NCBI GenBank assembly: GCA_028101545.1
Contig: JAOHKZ010000001.1
Span: forward strand, 51,761 to 115,760
Direction of reading: 5' to 3'
Origin: Opitutales bacterium
GTDB lineage: Bacteria > Verrucomicrobiota > Verrucomicrobiia > Opitutales > Seribacteraceae
Length of the DNA stretch: 64,000 nt
The position numbers were made by a program, and so were the translations under genes. Each line of letters opens with the position of its first letter. Positions within the stretch are counted from its first letter, which is position 1. The notes below the pieces were generated by a model. That model was not told where the DNA came from. It searched no databases and was given only the letters and a program-made list of their open reading frames with translations. Of this stretch, positions 25,989 through 33,809 are shown piece by piece.

Positions 25989-26369
25989 TCAGAAGGGGAC
26001 ATCATCCTCAATGCCTTCATCGTATTCGTCTAGTGTATCAAAAGATGAAGAGTCTGGTTCATTCGTTGCTGGAGGAGCACCTCCTTCGGATTGTATCTTG
26101 TAACCACTTATAGATGTAAACCATTTCGTAACCCCATCTTTACCCTGCCATTCTCGACCATTGATTCTGGCATCAATAGATACTTTTTCACCTTTTGTAA
26201 GATTTTTACTTTGTTCAATAGTATCTTTTATAAACTCAACAGGGATGGGGTTTGCCCATTTCCCGTCTCCGGTTTCCACCACTACTTGGTGCTTTCTAAA
26301 CCCGTTTGAACCATATTCCCGAACTTCGTCGACGAATACGATCTCACCTTTAATTGTTACTTCGTTCAT
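25989..26369 (-). CDS. DUF3127 family protein with SSB-like acidic tail
   Basis: The 126-residue protein matches DUF3127 in its first 90 residues: TIKGEIVFVDEVREYGSNGF, HQVVVETGDGKWANPIPVEF, and SIDARINGREWQ, an OB-like beta barrel. The tail is acidic and ends in DDVPF, closely resembling the C-terminal tip of single-stranded DNA-binding protein (DDDIPF) that recruits partner proteins. Nucleic-acid binding with SSB-tail-mediated interaction is therefore inferred. The linker (GGAPPATNEPDSSSFDT) is disordered, as in SSB. The start at ATG 26369 is clear, and the gene is isolated, with 365 bases upstream. Confidence 0.82.
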   Translation of the reverse strand: MNEVTIKGEIVFVDEVREYGSNGFRKHQVVVETGDGKWANPIPVEFIKDTIEQSKNLTKGEKVSIDARINGREWQGKDGVTKWFTSISGYKIQSEGGAPPATNEPDSSSFDTLDEYDEGIEDDVPF

Positions 26370-26734
26370 TTTGATAAATCTTGTTAATTATATAACAGAG
26401 TACAAAGCAATTTTTCACAGTCGATTTAAAAGATAAAAAGTGAGTAACTTTTTGTCGATCGCCCTATTTTCATACTGAGATCTCTCATTGGGGTTTTTTA
26501 ATCAATTTAACTTAGCTTAGCTATTTTTATTTATGACTTAGCTTTTAAAAATTATAATATGCTTGGTGAATTTCTTAATTTGATTTCATTTCAATGGGAA
26601 GGGGAATTTAAACCTCTTAAAAACAAGAACTAAGTACTCTGTGAGAAAGTAATTTGATCCATGAATAAATGCTTTTACAAAATTAATGTGATATTATAAT
26701 TGGCGAATCAGTTAATTGGTGTAATATTTTATTT
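26370..26734. other. 365-base divergent intergenic gap, no gene seen
   Basis: Only short open frames appear, the longest being 24 codons from ATG 26559. Motif ACTTAGCT occurs twice within about 40 bases (near 26510 and 26536), but the copies are too short and too AT-rich to call a repeat. The region probably contains the promoters of the DUF3127 gene and the lipoprotein gene. No riboswitch or RNA fold was recognised. Confidence 0.4.
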
Positions 26735-27124
26735 ATGTTGAGGTCTGTTTTTAGAAACGTTGGATTGTTGATCTTATTGAGCTTGTTTGTTGGTTGTGGA
26801 ATCAACATTGATGGAGATTATACCGGTAATATTGATGGGAAGAAAATTACGGTTAAGTTTGAAAATAATGGTTCAGTGGCGGTTTTGGGTTACTTTCCTA
26901 AAGAGCTTACCGGACTTTGGGTCGGGGAAAAGACTTTTGGGAATCCTCAAATTTGGGCAACATTTGATGGACCTAAAGAGAAACCTTTTCGTCTTCGTTT
27001 TGAATTTAAACCAGAAGGTGAAAATTTTCTGTTAGTTGGAGTCAAAGCTAGGCCTTTGGGAAAAGGTACAAAATTAAATCCTGTGAAAATTGATGGTACT
27101 CCTTTATTTAAGCCTCAATTTTAA
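26735..27124 (+). CDS. Small lipoprotein, beta-rich
   Basis: The 129-residue protein has a lipobox LFVGC with Cys at residue 22 after hydrophobic LLILLSLFV. The mature part begins GINIDGDYTGNIDGKKITVK, a short beta hairpin pair, and continues with VAVLGYFPKELTGLWVG and KPFRLRFEFKPEGENFLLVG. It resembles a single compact beta-barrel or sheet. No family recognised. The next gene (DUF1737) starts 27 bases later on the same strand, so they may be co-transcribed. Confidence 0.7.
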   Translation: MLRSVFRNVGLLILLSLFVGCGINIDGDYTGNIDGKKITVKFENNGSVAVLGYFPKELTGLWVGEKTFGNPQIWATFDGPKEKPFRLRFEFKPEGENFLLVGVKARPLGKGTKLNPVKIDGTPLFKPQF

Positions 27125-27151
27125 GATAAACCGTATAGAGGAAGAGCAATC

Positions 27152-27370
27152 ATGAAGTATAAAGTAATAATTGAAGATGCAACCCAGGGACTAATGGGAG
27201 GAGGGGCTATGGAGTCTGCAACTTCCACTCTTGCAGAAAAAGTAAATGAATCAATTAAGGAAGGTTGGGAACCGATTGGGGGAATTGCTCATAGTGAAGA
27301 CAGGCAAGAAAATCCATATCTTCTCCAGGCCATGATTAATCGTAATTTAGAATCCTCGAGTGATTCTTAA
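27152..27370 (+). CDS. DUF1737 family small protein
   Basis: The 72-residue protein shows the DUF1737 pattern: MKYKVIIED, helix with LAEKVNESIKEGWEPIGGIA, and the ending LLQAMIN. Family members are about 60-70 residues, often found with DUF1737 at the C terminus of larger proteins, and are of unknown function. There is an unusual MGGGAMESATST insert of about 15 residues between strand 1 and the helix. A GAGGAAG site precedes the ATG. It follows the lipoprotein gene and converges with the DUF6172 gene across 33 bases. Confidence 0.82.
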   Translation: MKYKVIIEDATQGLMGGGAMESATSTLAEKVNESIKEGWEPIGGIAHSEDRQENPYLLQAMINRNLESSSDS

Positions 27371-27403
27371 AAAACTGAACAATTGTCCCTGACTCGATTA
27401 CAT

Positions 27404-27721
27404 TTACTTTCCATCCATAAGTAAATTGTTTGTTGCTGGCTTTTTTTGCCTGTATCCATTTTTGGGTTGGATCTCGATGTAAAATGATTTGAGTTCTTGT
27501 TGTTCGGCTTCCTTGATGTGTTTGTCAATTTCGGCAAGATGTACCTCTTTTGCTTCGCTCTCGGTTATACCAAATTTGCATTCAAAATCCCAAAAATCTA
27601 CTCCTTTAGGTAATTCCTTCCTCCGGTTTCTTTTTACGCACTTACGAACCTCAGCTTTTGCAGACTCTATAAGCCTTGGGTATTTTATTTTTTCGTGAGT
27701 TAATTTAAATGTTTTTTTCAT
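27404..27721 (-). CDS. DUF6172 family protein
   Basis: The 105-residue basic protein matches DUF6172 along its length: KKTFKLTHEKIKYPRLIE at the start, RKELPKGVDFWDFECKFG in the middle, and LKSFYIEIQPKNGYRQKKP near the end. It has no membrane segment or signal and its function is unknown. From memory the family is found in marine Verrucomicrobiota and gammaproteobacteria. AAGAAG precedes ATG 27721. The gene is followed upstream, on the other side of a gap, by the tRNA gene. Confidence 0.85.
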   Translation of the reverse strand: MKKTFKLTHEKIKYPRLIESAKAEVRKCVKRNRRKELPKGVDFWDFECKFGITESEAKEVHLAEIDKHIKEAEQQELKSFYIEIQPKNGYRQKKPATNNLLMDGK

Positions 27722-27903
27722 ATTCTTCTTAAAAGTAAAAGGAACTCATCTTGTGGTTCATTGAATTTAGTCTTATGATACTTAACTTAAGAAATATAAC
27801 CATTTTAATCGTTTAAAACTTAAGACTTGGGTAATTTGTTTCAATAATTCGAGATTGCCAACTCTGCCTGAATTTTTAAATTTGTAAGTCTTATTATTTA
27901 CTC

Positions 27904-27979
<76 letters not shown>

Positions 27980-28056
27980 TTTTTTTACAGAAAATAAGCG
28001 AATTGAATCAGTTGTTGAATTTTGAGTGAAGAGATTTTAGCGTATTCCTTGATCTT

Positions 28057-28233
28057 GTGTTAGCTCGAATAATAGTAAAAGTCCTAATTTTTTTGGGTGC
28101 ATCTGTATTTTCATACTCTCTTTGGGTTGTTGGAATAAGAGATGGTGAAAATATGAAACTTTTAGGAAGTGGGTTATCTTTACTTTTAGCCCTAAGCGTT
28201 ATTCTGTCTATATTCTATGATTTCAATAGATAA
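28057..28233 (+). CDS. Possible small two-helix membrane protein, 58 residues
   Basis: A GTG-initiated frame of 58 codons ending TAA at 28231. It encodes two hydrophobic helices: VKVLIFLGASVFSYSLWVV and SGLSLLLALSVILSIFYDF, linked by charged GIRDGENMK, a convincing membrane hairpin for a short frame. An internal ATG at 28153 gives a 26-residue form. No Shine-Dalgarno is clear. It sits in the gap between the tRNA and the DUF6428 gene and may be expressed from the tRNA region. Confidence 0.4.
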   Translation: MLARIIVKVLIFLGASVFSYSLWVVGIRDGENMKLLGSGLSLLLALSVILSIFYDFNR

Positions 28234-28266
28234 GATTACTCTCAAGGCTAATGAACTACATATCAT

Positions 28267-28719
28267 TTAACAGCAACCGGAAGTGGAGTCGCAAGATGAG
28301 GGATTTAATACAGTCTTAGGTTTCTCCGGGATTCCGCATTTGTCCTTTGCCAAGCAGTCCGTGAGGGTAGGGGAAAGTTGAAATTTACCACCCGTGAATT
28401 CGAGTCCATATTTCCCAATTGTATCGGATTGGTATTCGACTTCGATATCGAGGTTTTCAAGACCCAATGAATGTTCAGCAATTTCAATAATATCGATAAT
28501 CTTTTGTGGTTTAATTCGATGTTCGATATCGTCTGCATTCCAGAGTTGAAAGTTAGCAACCTTTTCTTTGCGAATGGTTCCACCACAATCGATATAGTCT
28601 TTTGACACGATTCCCAGTTCGGTTACATGAAAATGGGGTGGGACAGAGTTTCCGTTGGGTAGTGTAATAATAACTTCGTTAATTTGAGAAAGAGAATTTT
28701 TAAATTCTAAAATATTCAT
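28267..28719 (-). CDS. DUF6428 family protein
   Basis: The 150-residue protein carries the DUF6428 pattern: VIITLPNGNSVPPHFHVTE near the start with the HFH motif, DYIDCGGTIRKE, and LENLDIEVEYQSDTIGKYG in the middle. A short C-terminal segment ends in SCDSTSGCC, with five cysteines in the last 50 residues, so metal binding by the Cys-rich tail and the HFH motif is possible. Role unknown. No signal peptide, so it is cytoplasmic. It has no operon partner; the upstream side holds a short gap to the MORN lipoprotein gene on the opposite strand. Confidence 0.8.
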   Translation of the reverse strand: MNILEFKNSLSQINEVIITLPNGNSVPPHFHVTELGIVSKDYIDCGGTIRKEKVANFQLWNADDIEHRIKPQKIIDIIEIAEHSLGLENLDIEVEYQSDTIGKYGLEFTGGKFQLSPTLTDCLAKDKCGIPEKPKTVLNPSSCDSTSGCC

Positions 28720-28920
28720 CCTTTAAATCTTATTAAAAGCCTGAGGGTTTTACAAAGAAATTAGTCTTTTATGTAAGCATATTTACCCAAAAATTTAGTT
28801 CTTAATGTTTTTAATAGGTAAAACGAAAAAGTCTTAATTGCTTTGAGTTTTAATAGATTGATATCGTCTATCAATCTATTGCACTTGCCTTTAATCAGTA
28901 GGGCATTATTCGAAATTGTA

Positions 28921-29451
28921 ATGAGGTTAATTATATTACTATCAATTTTCACGACGGTTGTTTTTAGTGGCTGTTTGGATCTCGGTAATGAGGGGGAGAG
29001 TGAATCCATTGAATCCCCCGGGGGATCTGCTTTTGATAGGAAGCAGAAATTGAAGGAATTAGAATTGCAGATCGAGAGTTTAAAGTGGGAAAATTCTCGC
29101 CTATCTTTAAAGGTTAGAACTGTCAAAGGAAGTGCCTTAGTTTTAGATAAGAAGACGGGTTTGTGGCATCACGATGTTGAGAGAGATCCATATACTGGAA
29201 CAGCATCTGAACTATTTATCAATGGTTCTCCTCGGGGAGAGGCAGGGTTTATAAATGGTAGAAAAGATGGAATGGAAAGATTTTGGTGGGCAAACGGAAA
29301 ATTGAAAGATGAGGGTCAGTGGTTTGATGGAATGAAAAATGGAATCTTTAAGGAGTGGAATTCCAAAGGTCACTTAATTCAAGTCTTTAGATTTAAAAAA
29401 GATCAGCTCATTGAAGTTATCTTAGATCAACAAGAGAAAAATCATAATTAG
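28921..29451 (+). CDS. Lipoprotein with MORN-like (YwqK-type) repeats
   Basis: The 176-residue lipoprotein has hydrophobic RLIILLSIFTTVVFSGC with the lipidated Cys at residue 18, an acidic segment, a coiled-coil-like helix (QKLKELELQIESLKWENSR) and then MORN-like repeats: GTASELFINGSPRGEAGFIN, GRKDGMERFWWANGKLKDEG and NGIFKEWNSKGHLIQVFRF. Such repeats are typical of the YwqK antitoxin family and of surface proteins. No toxin partner is seen. The start at 28921 is preferred because upstream codons lack a signal peptide. It ends overlapping the stop codon of the next, convergent gene by four bases. Confidence 0.75.
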   Translation: MRLIILLSIFTTVVFSGCLDLGNEGESESIESPGGSAFDRKQKLKELELQIESLKWENSRLSLKVRTVKGSALVLDKKTGLWHHDVERDPYTGTASELFINGSPRGEAGFINGRKDGMERFWWANGKLKDEGQWFDGMKNGIFKEWNSKGHLIQVFRFKKDQLIEVILDQQEKNHN

Positions 29452-30395
29452 TCTGGAAACAAAAGACCACGAGGTAGTGGAACTTTGCCAAGAAATATTG
29501 GTCTTTCGGTGAAAATCGGTCCTTTAGGGGATATTAATATATCCTTGATCATAATTTGGTAAGCACATGCAGGTTGGCCATAGGAAAAAGTGAGCATAAT
29601 GTCAGTTCTTTGATTTGGTTTGTCCAAATCATTTATGTCTTTAACAATTATTTCACCTCCTGCCCCCTCTTGCTCAGGGCTAAAATAGAAAAGGCGGGAA
29701 GGGGTTTGGGAACTGAAGCGAATTAGTATATCACCCTGACCAGAGCCATTACCCAGAACTTCTTGGTCATAACTTTTTTCGGAATCTTCAGGGGTTTGTC
29801 CAATCATAAAGGTTTTAGAGTAGGTGAGATTATCTAAGGTTAATCGATAATTAAGGTTCCGATCCAAAAATAATATTCTTGGATTGCTTACATTTGCGTC
29901 CAAGTCGAAATCACCCTTAATATGAAATCGACCATTTTTCCATGTTACTGGTAGATGTGCTTCAATTGCTAAAAGTTTGGTAGTTTCCCATTGGATACCA
30001 AATTCCAAAGCTTCGTTTATTATCGGAGTAAATGATTCTTTGATAACCTGACTTGGGGAATTTTTGGAAAGATGGTTTAGTTCATTTCGCCATCTATGTT
30101 CGAATACAATTTCCCATTTTTCTCTTTGGGAGGAATTTGGGTTAAATTTTTGGGTATGTAGAGCGATTAGATCGTCACGAATTGATTTGTTTCTAATTCC
30201 AAAAAGGAAGGATTTAAAAGTATCTTCTTTAAGAGAAAAAATTGATCTTCTGAAATAAGTTTCATAATTCGAAGTACGAAAAGAGTTGAATATTTCCCGA
30301 CCCAAAGCCTCCATTGGATGTAATTGTGCAAGACCTTGGGTTGAAGCGAGTTGAATGAGTAAAGGAATAGAAAGAAATTTATAAATGCTTCGCAT
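29448..30395 (-). CDS. Hypothetical secreted protein, 315 residues
   Basis: The protein has a signal peptide (FLSIPLLIQLASTQGLA), then a helical region (SLKEDTFKSFLFGIRNKS) and a long beta-rich part. No family was recognised. The C-terminal half has alternating strands and GNGSGQGDILIRFSS, followed by TFSYGQPACAYQIM with a lone cysteine. It is a single gene, convergent with the MORN lipoprotein (stop codons overlap by four bases) and divergent from the LysR gene. The divergent LysR regulator might control it, since LysR proteins often regulate the adjacent gene; this is an inference from position. Confidence 0.65.
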   Translation of the reverse strand: MRSIYKFLSIPLLIQLASTQGLAQLHPMEALGREIFNSFRTSNYETYFRRSIFSLKEDTFKSFLFGIRNKSIRDDLIALHTQKFNPNSSQREKWEIVFEHRWRNELNHLSKNSPSQVIKESFTPIINEALEFGIQWETTKLLAIEAHLPVTWKNGRFHIKGDFDLDANVSNPRILFLDRNLNYRLTLDNLTYSKTFMIGQTPEDSEKSYDQEVLGNGSGQGDILIRFSSQTPSRLFYFSPEQEGAGGEIIVKDINDLDKPNQRTDIMLTFSYGQPACAYQIMIKDILISPKGPIFTERPIFLGKVPLPRGLLFPD

Positions 30396-30558
30396 GTTTA
30401 AAATTTATGAATTTATGATGGTGCAGACAAGCGCGAAGATGAATATTTATTAGTATGTAATAATTTTTTATTGGATATTTTATATTACATGTAGAAATTT
30501 AGACAAAATAAACTAAAATATAAATTTGGTTCATGATTTGCTAAAGTTCCTAAATTAT

Positions 30559-31485
30559 ATGAAAAGAATTCGACCCTTTGACACTAGGCAATTGGAAGCA
30601 TTTGATATGCTTTGCAGAACTGGAAGTTTTACAAAAACTGCAAAGCATCTCTTTCTAACCCAATCAGCGGTCAGTCATTCAATGAAAAACCTAGAGGAGG
30701 AAGCGGGGTGTAGGCTTTTACGAAGACAGGGTAAAAAAGTATCTCTGACCGAAGCGGGTGATAGGTTGTTGAGTTTTGTTCGTCCATTTTTGGATCAAAT
30801 GGAAAATGTACGGGAGGAGTTGGATGGTTTTGAGAAATTTGGAACGGGGCGAATTAGGTTAGGGGCCAGTGCACAGGCATGCCGCTTTTTCTTGCCACCA
30901 ATTCTTAAGGAATTTAAAGAAACCCAATCTTTGTGCCGTTTTGAGGTTAAGTGTGATGATACTCCCGCTTGTTTTGATTTATTGAGTGATGGGAAGATTG
31001 ATCTCGCGATCACTCTAGCCCCCATTAATTTATTGGAAATTGAATTTGTCCCTTGCTTCAATGACGAATTAAGGTTTGTCGTACCTCCTCACCATCCATG
31101 GGCAAGGGATAAAAAAGTTAACTGGGATAATGCCAACTCAGAAAATTTTATTCTCTACAACCGTACAAGCTACACCTTCAGGATGTTAACTGATTATTTT
31201 GATAAATTAGGTCTACGACTTTCCTCGTTTATGGAAATTAGTAGTCCAGAGGCGAGCAAAGAATTAATAAAATTAGGAATGGGCATAGGTATTCTTGCAA
31301 ACTGGGCAGTTGAAGAGGAGGTTCAGCGTGGAGAGCTTGTAAGCTTATCATTAGGGTCTAAAAAAATGTCTCGCACTTGGGGAATTTCTGTAAGAAAGGG
31401 AAGGAAATTAAATAAGTCCGAGAGAATGTTTATAAAAATTGCAGAAGAGTCTGGATGTCATTGGATGGTAAATAGAAAGTTATGA
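30559..31485 (+). CDS. LysR-family transcriptional regulator
   Basis: The 308-residue regulator has the N-terminal winged helix-turn-helix (DTRQLEAFDMLCRTGSFTKT, QSAVSHSMKNLEEEAG, RLLRRQGKKVSLTEAG) in the first 65 residues and a periplasmic-binding-protein-like effector domain from about 90 (FGTGRIRLGASAQACRFFLP), with LGMGIGILANWAVEEEV in the second lobe. Length is typical (about 300). It binds DNA as a tetramer and responds to a small ligand. It is divergent from the 315-residue secreted protein gene, the usual target position. ATG 30559 is chosen over TTG 30526. Confidence 0.93.
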   Translation: MKRIRPFDTRQLEAFDMLCRTGSFTKTAKHLFLTQSAVSHSMKNLEEEAGCRLLRRQGKKVSLTEAGDRLLSFVRPFLDQMENVREELDGFEKFGTGRIRLGASAQACRFFLPPILKEFKETQSLCRFEVKCDDTPACFDLLSDGKIDLAITLAPINLLEIEFVPCFNDELRFVVPPHHPWARDKKVNWDNANSENFILYNRTSYTFRMLTDYFDKLGLRLSSFMEISSPEASKELIKLGMGIGILANWAVEEEVQRGELVSLSLGSKKMSRTWGISVRKGRKLNKSERMFIKIAEESGCHWMVNRKL

Positions 31486-31539
31486 TTTTTTAAAAGGCCG
31501 AAGATTGACTTCATTCTCAATCCTATTCAAATTCGTTAG

Positions 31540-31941
31540 ATGCAATTTTATGGGATTAACTTAGTTTTCTTATTGTTCTTGGTAGCTTGTTCTTCGTCTC
31601 AAAATTCAGTTGTTCAAGTATTTCCCTCCAGGTTTTATTTAGATGTATCTAAAGACATCCTAGAGACTCTAGACGGTAACACCTTTGTAGCACATGTGAA
31701 GGGAGTAAACCCAATTTTTGGGAGGGCTTTAAAGATCAAAGTTCGAGGTTTGCAAGTGGAATCAGTTAGCGAAACTAATGCCAGCAAGGTTAGTACTGCT
31801 TTTCGGCAATGGCATCAATTCCGGCAAATTTTGAAAGAATCAAAAACGGTCGAAATTCGTAATCTTGAAAGGAGTACAGAAGACTTTGCTGTATGGGCGG
31901 ACTTATATATCGATGGTAGGTTTTTGGGGGATTTCCATTAA
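31540..31941 (+). CDS. Lipoprotein with degenerate SNase-like domain
   Basis: The 133-residue lipoprotein has a hydrophobic signal with lipobox LVAC (Cys18). The mature domain has the SNase-like layout: LDGNTFVAHVKG matches the D-G-D-T strand, KIKVRGLQVESVSE matches the R-x-G-I-D-x-P-E strand, and VEIRNLERSTEDFAVWADLY matches the last strand pair with the usual Arg replaced. The catalytic Arg and Glu residues look lost, so it may bind rather than cut nucleic acid. The frame ends early (GRFLGDFH), about where the usual terminal helix would begin. It precedes a discoidin-like protein on the same strand by 41 bases. Confidence 0.5.
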   Translation: MQFYGINLVFLLFLVACSSSQNSVVQVFPSRFYLDVSKDILETLDGNTFVAHVKGVNPIFGRALKIKVRGLQVESVSETNASKVSTAFRQWHQFRQILKESKTVEIRNLERSTEDFAVWADLYIDGRFLGDFH

Positions 31942-31982
31942 TCACACTTGCAGGGCTCGAATAATTTGATCAAAACATAGAA

Positions 31983-32522
31983 ATGAAAAGGAATTTATTG
32001 TATTTACCATTTGTTTTACTGGTTCTGTGCAGCGGAACATTTTTGCTTTCTCAAACCCGAGCTCGAGACGGTGACTCCCGCAAGTTTAAATTAACTCCAA
32101 TTGTCAAAGTTAGTACTTCCAAAAACCCAACTATGGATGCAGCTAGGTTGAATGTGAACTTGTTGATGGATGGGAAGCTTCCTGATGACGGATGGAGGTC
32201 AACTTGGACTGCTTGGTTTAAAGTTGATCCCGTAGTGACTTTTGATTTGGGGTTGGATAAAAAAATTGGGATTATTCGAATTTATTTCCAAACTACTGAT
32301 CGGGCTGATGAGTTTGCAGATGTTAAAGTGGAGGTAAGCAGGGATGGAAAACAATTTGTTACCTTTAATGAATACGAGGGTTTTGTAACTGAGAAAGGAA
32401 AAGGCGCTTGGGCAGAAGTTGATTTGCGGGTTGTAAACGCAAGGTATTTCCGTTTATCTCCTAAATTTCAGGGTTGGGGGCACCTATGGGGAGAAGTAGA
32501 ATTTTGGGAGATTGTCAACTAG
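31983..32522 (+). CDS. Secreted F5/8 type C (discoidin-like) domain protein
   Basis: The 179-residue protein has a signal peptide (LLYLPFVLLVLCSGTFLLS) and one beta-sandwich resembling the F5/8 type C (discoidin) fold: DPVVTFDLGLDKKIGIIRIY, VKVEVSRDGKQFVTFN, and AEVDLRVVNARYFRLSPKF. The fold commonly binds carbohydrate, so a cell-surface glycan-binding role is possible. The domain begins with HLLMDG-like NVNLLMDGKLPDDGWRSTW, which corresponds to the first loop. It shares orientation with the SNase-like lipoprotein, and may be in one unit with it. Confidence 0.8.
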   Translation: MKRNLLYLPFVLLVLCSGTFLLSQTRARDGDSRKFKLTPIVKVSTSKNPTMDAARLNVNLLMDGKLPDDGWRSTWTAWFKVDPVVTFDLGLDKKIGIIRIYFQTTDRADEFADVKVEVSRDGKQFVTFNEYEGFVTEKGKGAWAEVDLRVVNARYFRLSPKFQGWGHLWGEVEFWEIVN

Positions 32523-32543
32523 TCACCCCTCTTCTTTAAATGA

Positions 32544-32723
32544 TTATTTGGGTTGGTTTTCGTTCCATAACTGATCTAGACTTTTCGATTCACTAAGATT
32601 TTGATTGTGGTAACGATTTAATTCGTTTCGTAATCGAAAAACCTCCCAAATTAAAAAAATATTGATTACTATGGAGCAGGAAAGGACCAATGCAATTTTA
32701 ATCTTTAGTTTTGTTTTCATCAT
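32544..32723 (-). CDS. Small single-pass membrane protein, 59 residues
   Basis: The frame encodes a basic N terminus (MMKTKLKIK), one transmembrane helix (ALVLSCSIVINIFLIWEVF), then a charged tail with FRLRNELNRYHNQNLSES. This is a typical small membrane protein. The frame continues upstream without a better start: ATG 32723 and ATG 32720 are adjacent, and the extension to 32876 is not protein-like. The gene lies between two rightward genes, 11 bases from the symporter start, divergently. Function unknown. Confidence 0.5.
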   Translation of the reverse strand: MMKTKLKIKIALVLSCSIVINIFLIWEVFRLRNELNRYHNQNLSESKSLDQLWNENQPK

Positions 32724-32737
32724 ATTAGAGACTTTTG

Positions 32738-33688
32738 ATGGTAGTTTCAAATAAGTCAAATATGGTCGAGCGAATTGCGACTTGGGCAACTCAATTATTC
32801 CCAGTTTGGTCACTTTTGGTTGGTTTTTTGGCCATATATGAACCGGCTCTTTTTTTATGGTATGGAAAAGAAGCAATTAGTTATGGTTTAGGGATAATTA
32901 TGTTGGGGATGGGAATTACTCTAGAACCAAAAGATTTTCTTAGTGTATGGAAGCAACCTAAGGTTTTGGGATTAGGTGTATTTTCACAGTTTTTAATAAT
33001 GCCAGCATGGGGTGCATTTCTTGCTTGGGCATTAGAATTACCCACTGAAATTGCAGTGGGTCTGATATTAGTTTCTTGTTGTCCAGGAGGAACTGCGTCA
33101 AATGTAATAGTTTTTCTTGCTAAAGCAAATGTTGCTCTTTCGGTTAGCCTTACTCTAGTTTCAACAACATTTGCAATTTTTTTGACTCCTTGGTTAACTA
33201 ATTTTTACGGTGGCCATTTTGTCCCGGTGGATGCCTTGGGTTTACTGAAAAGTATTCTATTAATTGTTATTTTTCCTCTTACAATTGGGATCATTTGGAA
33301 GTCTAATTTTCAAAAGACAGCAAGGGAGGTTTCAAAGGTGTCGCCTTTTTTATCTGTATTATTTATTTTATTAATTGTTGGCTTTGTTATTTCAATAAAA
33401 AGTGAAATTATTTTGAATAATTGGGTTATTTTGCTATTGTCAGTTTCTCTTTTACACTCTGGAGGTTTTTTTCTCGGTTTTGTTTTTGGGAAAATCTTCA
33501 AACGAGAGCTAATAGAATGCAGAACCTTAGGAATTGAAGTTGGTATGCAGAACTCAGGTTTAGCTATGGCATTGGCAAGTAAGCATTTTTCTCAATTCCC
33601 GATGGTCCCTGCTCCTTGTGCATTGAGTGCGGTTGTTCACTGTTTAATCGGGAGTTTTGTAGCAGTTTTATGGAATCGAAAAAAATAA
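32738..33688 (+). CDS. Bile acid:sodium symporter (BASS/SBF) family transporter
   Basis: The 316-residue membrane protein has about nine or ten hydrophobic helices. The family signature is seen in SCCPGGTASNVIVFLAKANV (the PGGT-x-SN region that begins the sodium-binding crossover) and in GIEVGMQNSGLAMALASKHF (second crossover with E-x-G-x-Q-N). The family imports organic anions such as bile acids, pyruvate or other carboxylates with sodium. This branch resembles the pantothenate/2-keto-acid PanS type in length, but the substrate is unknown. ATG 32738 is used; TTG 32735 directly precedes it. Confidence 0.92.
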   Translation: MVVSNKSNMVERIATWATQLFPVWSLLVGFLAIYEPALFLWYGKEAISYGLGIIMLGMGITLEPKDFLSVWKQPKVLGLGVFSQFLIMPAWGAFLAWALELPTEIAVGLILVSCCPGGTASNVIVFLAKANVALSVSLTLVSTTFAIFLTPWLTNFYGGHFVPVDALGLLKSILLIVIFPLTIGIIWKSNFQKTAREVSKVSPFLSVLFILLIVGFVISIKSEIILNNWVILLLSVSLLHSGGFFLGFVFGKIFKRELIECRTLGIEVGMQNSGLAMALASKHFSQFPMVPAPCALSAVVHCLIGSFVAVLWNRKK

Positions 33689-33809
33689 AAAATAAATTGA
33701 CTTAATACAGAAACAATAGTTTCCTAACGCGTAGACGCACGGATGCGCGGACATGATCAATTTTTATGTCCCTCAAATTTGCAAGGAGGCAATTTTTTTA
33801 ATTATCTCC

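Noticed and set aside
27980..28056. Attachment site at the 3' end of the tRNA
   Set aside because: No duplicate of the tRNA 3' end and no integrase gene were found nearby.
28921..29451. YwqK-type toxin-antitoxin pair
   Set aside because: The MORN-like protein is a lipoprotein and no toxin gene is next to it on the same strand.
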